7,501 nucleotides of DNA from Thioalkalivibrio sp. GTDB taxonomy: Bacteria; Pseudomonadota; Gammaproteobacteria; Ectothiorhodospirales; Ectothiorhodospiraceae. The translations under genes and the position numbers were made by a program. The first letter of the stretch is position 1. Every line of letters begins with the position of its first letter. The stretch is taken from the NCBI GenBank assembly GCA_007119005.1, contig SKQM01000028.1:1-7501 (forward strand), in the 5' to 3' direction. Of this stretch, positions 5,539 through 7,501 are shown one piece after another. Under the pieces are notes generated by a model, which saw only the letters and a program-made list of their open reading frames with translations, was not told the origin of the DNA and searched no databases.

Positions 5539-6264
5539 ATGGAGACCACGACCACCTCCCGAATCCTGCTCGTCGATGACGACCCGGGTCTGCGTGATCT
5601 CCTCGGGCGCTACCTCGAGGAACAGGGATTCGAGGTGGTTGCGGTCAGGGATGGGGCGGAGATGGACCTCGCACTGGCGAAGGAACCCTTCGACCTGCTG
5701 ATCCTCGACGTGATGCTGCCCGGCGAAGATGGCCTCACGGTATTGCGCAGGCTGGTCAGCAAGCAGTCCCTGCCGGTGATCATGGTGTCCGCGCGTGGCG
5801 AAGATATCGACCGGATCGTGGGGCTGGAGGTCGGTGCAGACGACTATCTGGCCAAACCGTTCAACCCGCGCGAACTGCTCGCCCGTGTGCGGGCCGTGCT
5901 GCGTCGGGGTTCGTCGGTGCCGGAGGACGAACAGACGCCGGAGGGCATGCATCGGTTCGGACCCTATGAGCTGCACGTACCGTCGCAGCGATTGCTGAGA
6001 GACGGCGAGGAGGTGTCACTCACCGGGGGCGAATTCACACTGCTGCGCGTGCTGGTCGAACACCCGCAACGCGTGCTGGACCGCAACACGCTGCTGGACC
6101 TGATCAAGGGCTACGAACATCAGCCGTACGATCGCAGCATCGATGTGCGCGTTGCGCGCCTGCGGCGCAAGATCGAGGACGATCCCGGCAACCCACGATA
6201 CATCCGCACCGTCTGGGGCCGTGGCTATCTGTTTGCGCCCGACGGCAGCGAGTCCCGCCCATGA
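5539..6264 (+). CDS. ompR: OmpR-family response regulator (OmpR)
   Basis: DNA-binding response regulator of 241 aa, the partner of the EnvZ kinase encoded next. The receiver domain (about 7-122) has the acidic pocket D13-D15, phospho-acceptor D57 in LILDVMLPGEDG, S84 and K106 in KPFNPRELLARVRAVLRR. The winged-helix domain (about 140-236) shows SLTGGEFTLLRVL, then RSIDVRVARLRRKIEDDP and YIRTVWGRGYLF. The stretch from LPGEDG to VLRR is nearly identical in pattern to E. coli OmpR, making this a true OmpR rather than a distant relative. I chose the ATG at 5539, which gives the usual N terminus; an upstream GTG at 5497 would add 14 atypical residues. Its final codons overlap envZ (ATGA), so translation is likely coupled. 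Known targets in other bacteria are porin and envelope genes; the targets here are unknown. Confidence 0.96.
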   Translation: METTTTSRILLVDDDPGLRDLLGRYLEEQGFEVVAVRDGAEMDLALAKEPFDLLILDVMLPGEDGLTVLRRLVSKQSLPVIMVSARGEDIDRIVGLEVGADDYLAKPFNPRELLARVRAVLRRGSSVPEDEQTPEGMHRFGPYELHVPSQRLLRDGEEVSLTGGEFTLLRVLVEHPQRVLDRNTLLDLIKGYEHQPYDRSIDVRVARLRRKIEDDPGNPRYIRTVWGRGYLFAPDGSESRP

Positions 6265-7501
6265 GGTGGCTGCAGGTCCTCTCCCCGAGCTCGATCTATG
6301 TCCGCACCACCGGGGTCCTGCTGATCGCGTTCCTCAGCTTCGCGTTACTGATCCTCTCGGCGGTCGCGCATTTCACCATCCTGCCGCTGGCACGCAGCGC
6401 GGGCGACGATCTCGCGGCCCTGATGCTCCTCTCCGCGCGCAGCTGGGCCGAGATCCCGACCCCGGTCCGCCCCGAATTCAACGACCGGCTCTACCGGAAT
6501 CACGGCCTGCGCATCCGCGAACCCACGAAGCCACTACCGGCGGTGGACAAGCTGCCGCTGCCCTACCTCGAGTTCGTCCAGGAGTCCCTGTCCCGGAGGG
6601 CCGGTTTCGACCTGCCATTGCGTCCCGAGATGCACGAGGGGGAGCCCTGGTACTGGGCCGACCTGACCATCGGCGGCCAGAACATCCGCATCGGCCTCTC
6701 GCTGGAGCGGGTAAAGACCCGGCACCTGAACGGCGTGCTGGCCGTGCTGGTGATCACCGCACTGCTGGTGCTGCTGACCTCCATTTTCATGGCCGGCCGG
6801 ACTACCCGGCGGATCCGCCTGCTGTCCGCCGCGGTCGCCGATGTCTCGAAGGGGCAGGTGCCGGCGTCCCTGCCGGATCAGGGGCCACGAGAGGTGCGCA
6901 TGCTGAGTCACAATTTCAATCGGATGGCGCACCAGGTACGTGAACTGCTCGCGAACCGGACCACGCTGCTGGCCGGGATCTCGCATGACCTGCGCACGCC
7001 GCTGACCCGGATGCGGCTCTCGCTGGAGATGCTGCGTGAGAAACACGACCCGAAGCTGATCGACGGGCTCTGCAAGGACCTGGAGACCATGGACCGGATC
7101 ATCGGGCAGACGCTGGCGTTGAGCCGCGATCTCGAAGCCCGCGAGGAGCAGACCGTGGACCTGGTGGCCCTGATCGAGCAGATCATCGCCGATGCCGGCC
7201 GCGGTGAGGACAAGGACATCCGCTGGTCCGGCTCCTCGCGGACCTGTATGCGTACGGTCAACCCGGTGGCCCTGCAGCGCATTCTGTCGAACCTGATCGA
7301 GAACGCGATCCACTATGGCAATGGCAGCCGGGTGGACGTCACGCTGCACTGTGCCCCCACCGTGACGATCCGCGTCAAGGATCGTGGGCCCGGCATTCCC
7401 GGCGACCAGCTCGAGGCCGTTTTCCGGCCGTTTCATCGCCTGGACACTTCGCGCAGCACCCAGACCGGCGGCAGCGGTCTCGGACTGGCCATCGTGCAGC
7501 A
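6261..7501 (+). CDS. envZ: Osmosensor-type histidine kinase EnvZ, 3' end outside the window
   Basis: Inner-membrane sensor kinase that phosphorylates and dephosphorylates OmpR. The 413 codons visible give TM1 at about residues 18-38, a periplasmic segment of about 115 residues, TM2 at about 157-178, and a HAMP linker to about 232. The H-box is GISHDLRTPLTR with phospho-acceptor His242 (H243 in E. coli). The catalytic domain shows the N box NLIENAIHYG with N348, G1 DRGPGIP from D374, the F box FRPFHRLDTSRS and G2 GGSGLGLAIVQ from 403. The right edge cuts it after G2, probably 20-40 residues short of the end. The ATG overlaps the ompR stop codon, the classical ompR-envZ arrangement. The periplasmic segment is less conserved, so the stimulus need not be the one known in enterobacteria. 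Confidence 0.95.
   Translation, partial: MRWLQVLSPSSIYVRTTGVLLIAFLSFALLILSAVAHFTILPLARSAGDDLAALMLLSARSWAEIPTPVRPEFNDRLYRNHGLRIREPTKPLPAVDKLPLPYLEFVQESLSRRAGFDLPLRPEMHEGEPWYWADLTIGGQNIRIGLSLERVKTRHLNGVLAVLVITALLVLLTSIFMAGRTTRRIRLLSAAVADVSKGQVPASLPDQGPREVRMLSHNFNRMAHQVRELLANRTTLLAGISHDLRTPLTRMRLSLEMLREKHDPKLIDGLCKDLETMDRIIGQTLALSRDLEAREEQTVDLVALIEQIIADAGRGEDKDIRWSGSSRTCMRTVNPVALQRILSNLIENAIHYGNGSRVDVTLHCAPTVTIRVKDRGPGIPGDQLEAVFRPFHRLDTSRSTQTGGSGLGLAIVQ

Noticed and set aside
5317..5976. In-frame minus-strand extension of the small membrane-protein gene running antisense through ompR (258 codons in total)
   Set aside because: The upstream part lies opposite ompR codons and has no recognisable domain or start signal; only the last 38 codons have a good ribosome site and a membrane-helix design.
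6534..7436. Minus-strand frame of 300 codons opposite envZ, and a plus-strand frame at 6143-6943
   Set aside because: Both overlap the clear EnvZ/OmpR frames with H, N, G1, F and G2 motifs; their compositions (Gln/His/Arg- or Pro/Arg-rich) are shadow-like.

Overview
The window looks like a chromosomal segment from a GC-rich gammaproteobacterium. The evidence is an OmpR close to the enterobacterial protein, an SRP RNA gene directly upstream of dnaX, and a fused peroxiredoxin-glutaredoxin gene followed by a disulfide reductase of the glutathione amide reductase type. That last pair is best known from purple sulfur bacteria, so a member of the Chromatiales (Chromatiaceae, Ectothiorhodospiraceae or a relative) is my best guess. 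This is inference from protein family resemblance, not a database match.

Layout. Minus strand, 1-1263: the 5' part of dnaX (clamp-loader gamma/tau subunit, running off the left edge), preceded by the ~113-nt SRP 4.5S RNA gene. Plus strand, 1393-3829: a thiol peroxide-defence module. It has a candidate OxyR-type site and promoter, then a Prx5-Grx hybrid peroxidase, a gap with a strong hairpin and a short 10-bp-period repeat, and then a glutathione (amide) reductase whose cofactor-binding loop predicts NADH rather than NADPH use. Minus strand, 3942-4910: a convergent Acg-type nitroreductase-fold protein. From 4911 to 5538 lies a structured, mostly non-coding stretch. It contains a 22-bp perfect inverted repeat (5089-5139), a 38-codon minus-strand gene for a single-span membrane protein (5200-5316), a composite hairpin (5371-5412) and a GC palindrome just before ompR. 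Plus strand, 5539-7501: ompR and envZ, overlapping by ATGA, with envZ cut by the right edge just after its ATP-binding G2 box.

How they work together. The peroxidase reduces hydroperoxides using its own glutaredoxin domain, and the reductase regenerates the low-molecular-weight thiol. OmpR-EnvZ is a membrane sensor kinase and its response regulator. The most novel-looking part is 5083-5523, where a tiny membrane-protein gene sits between two large hairpins, divergent from ompR-envZ. The NADH-type reductase loop and the OxyR-like site are the best-supported mechanistic predictions.
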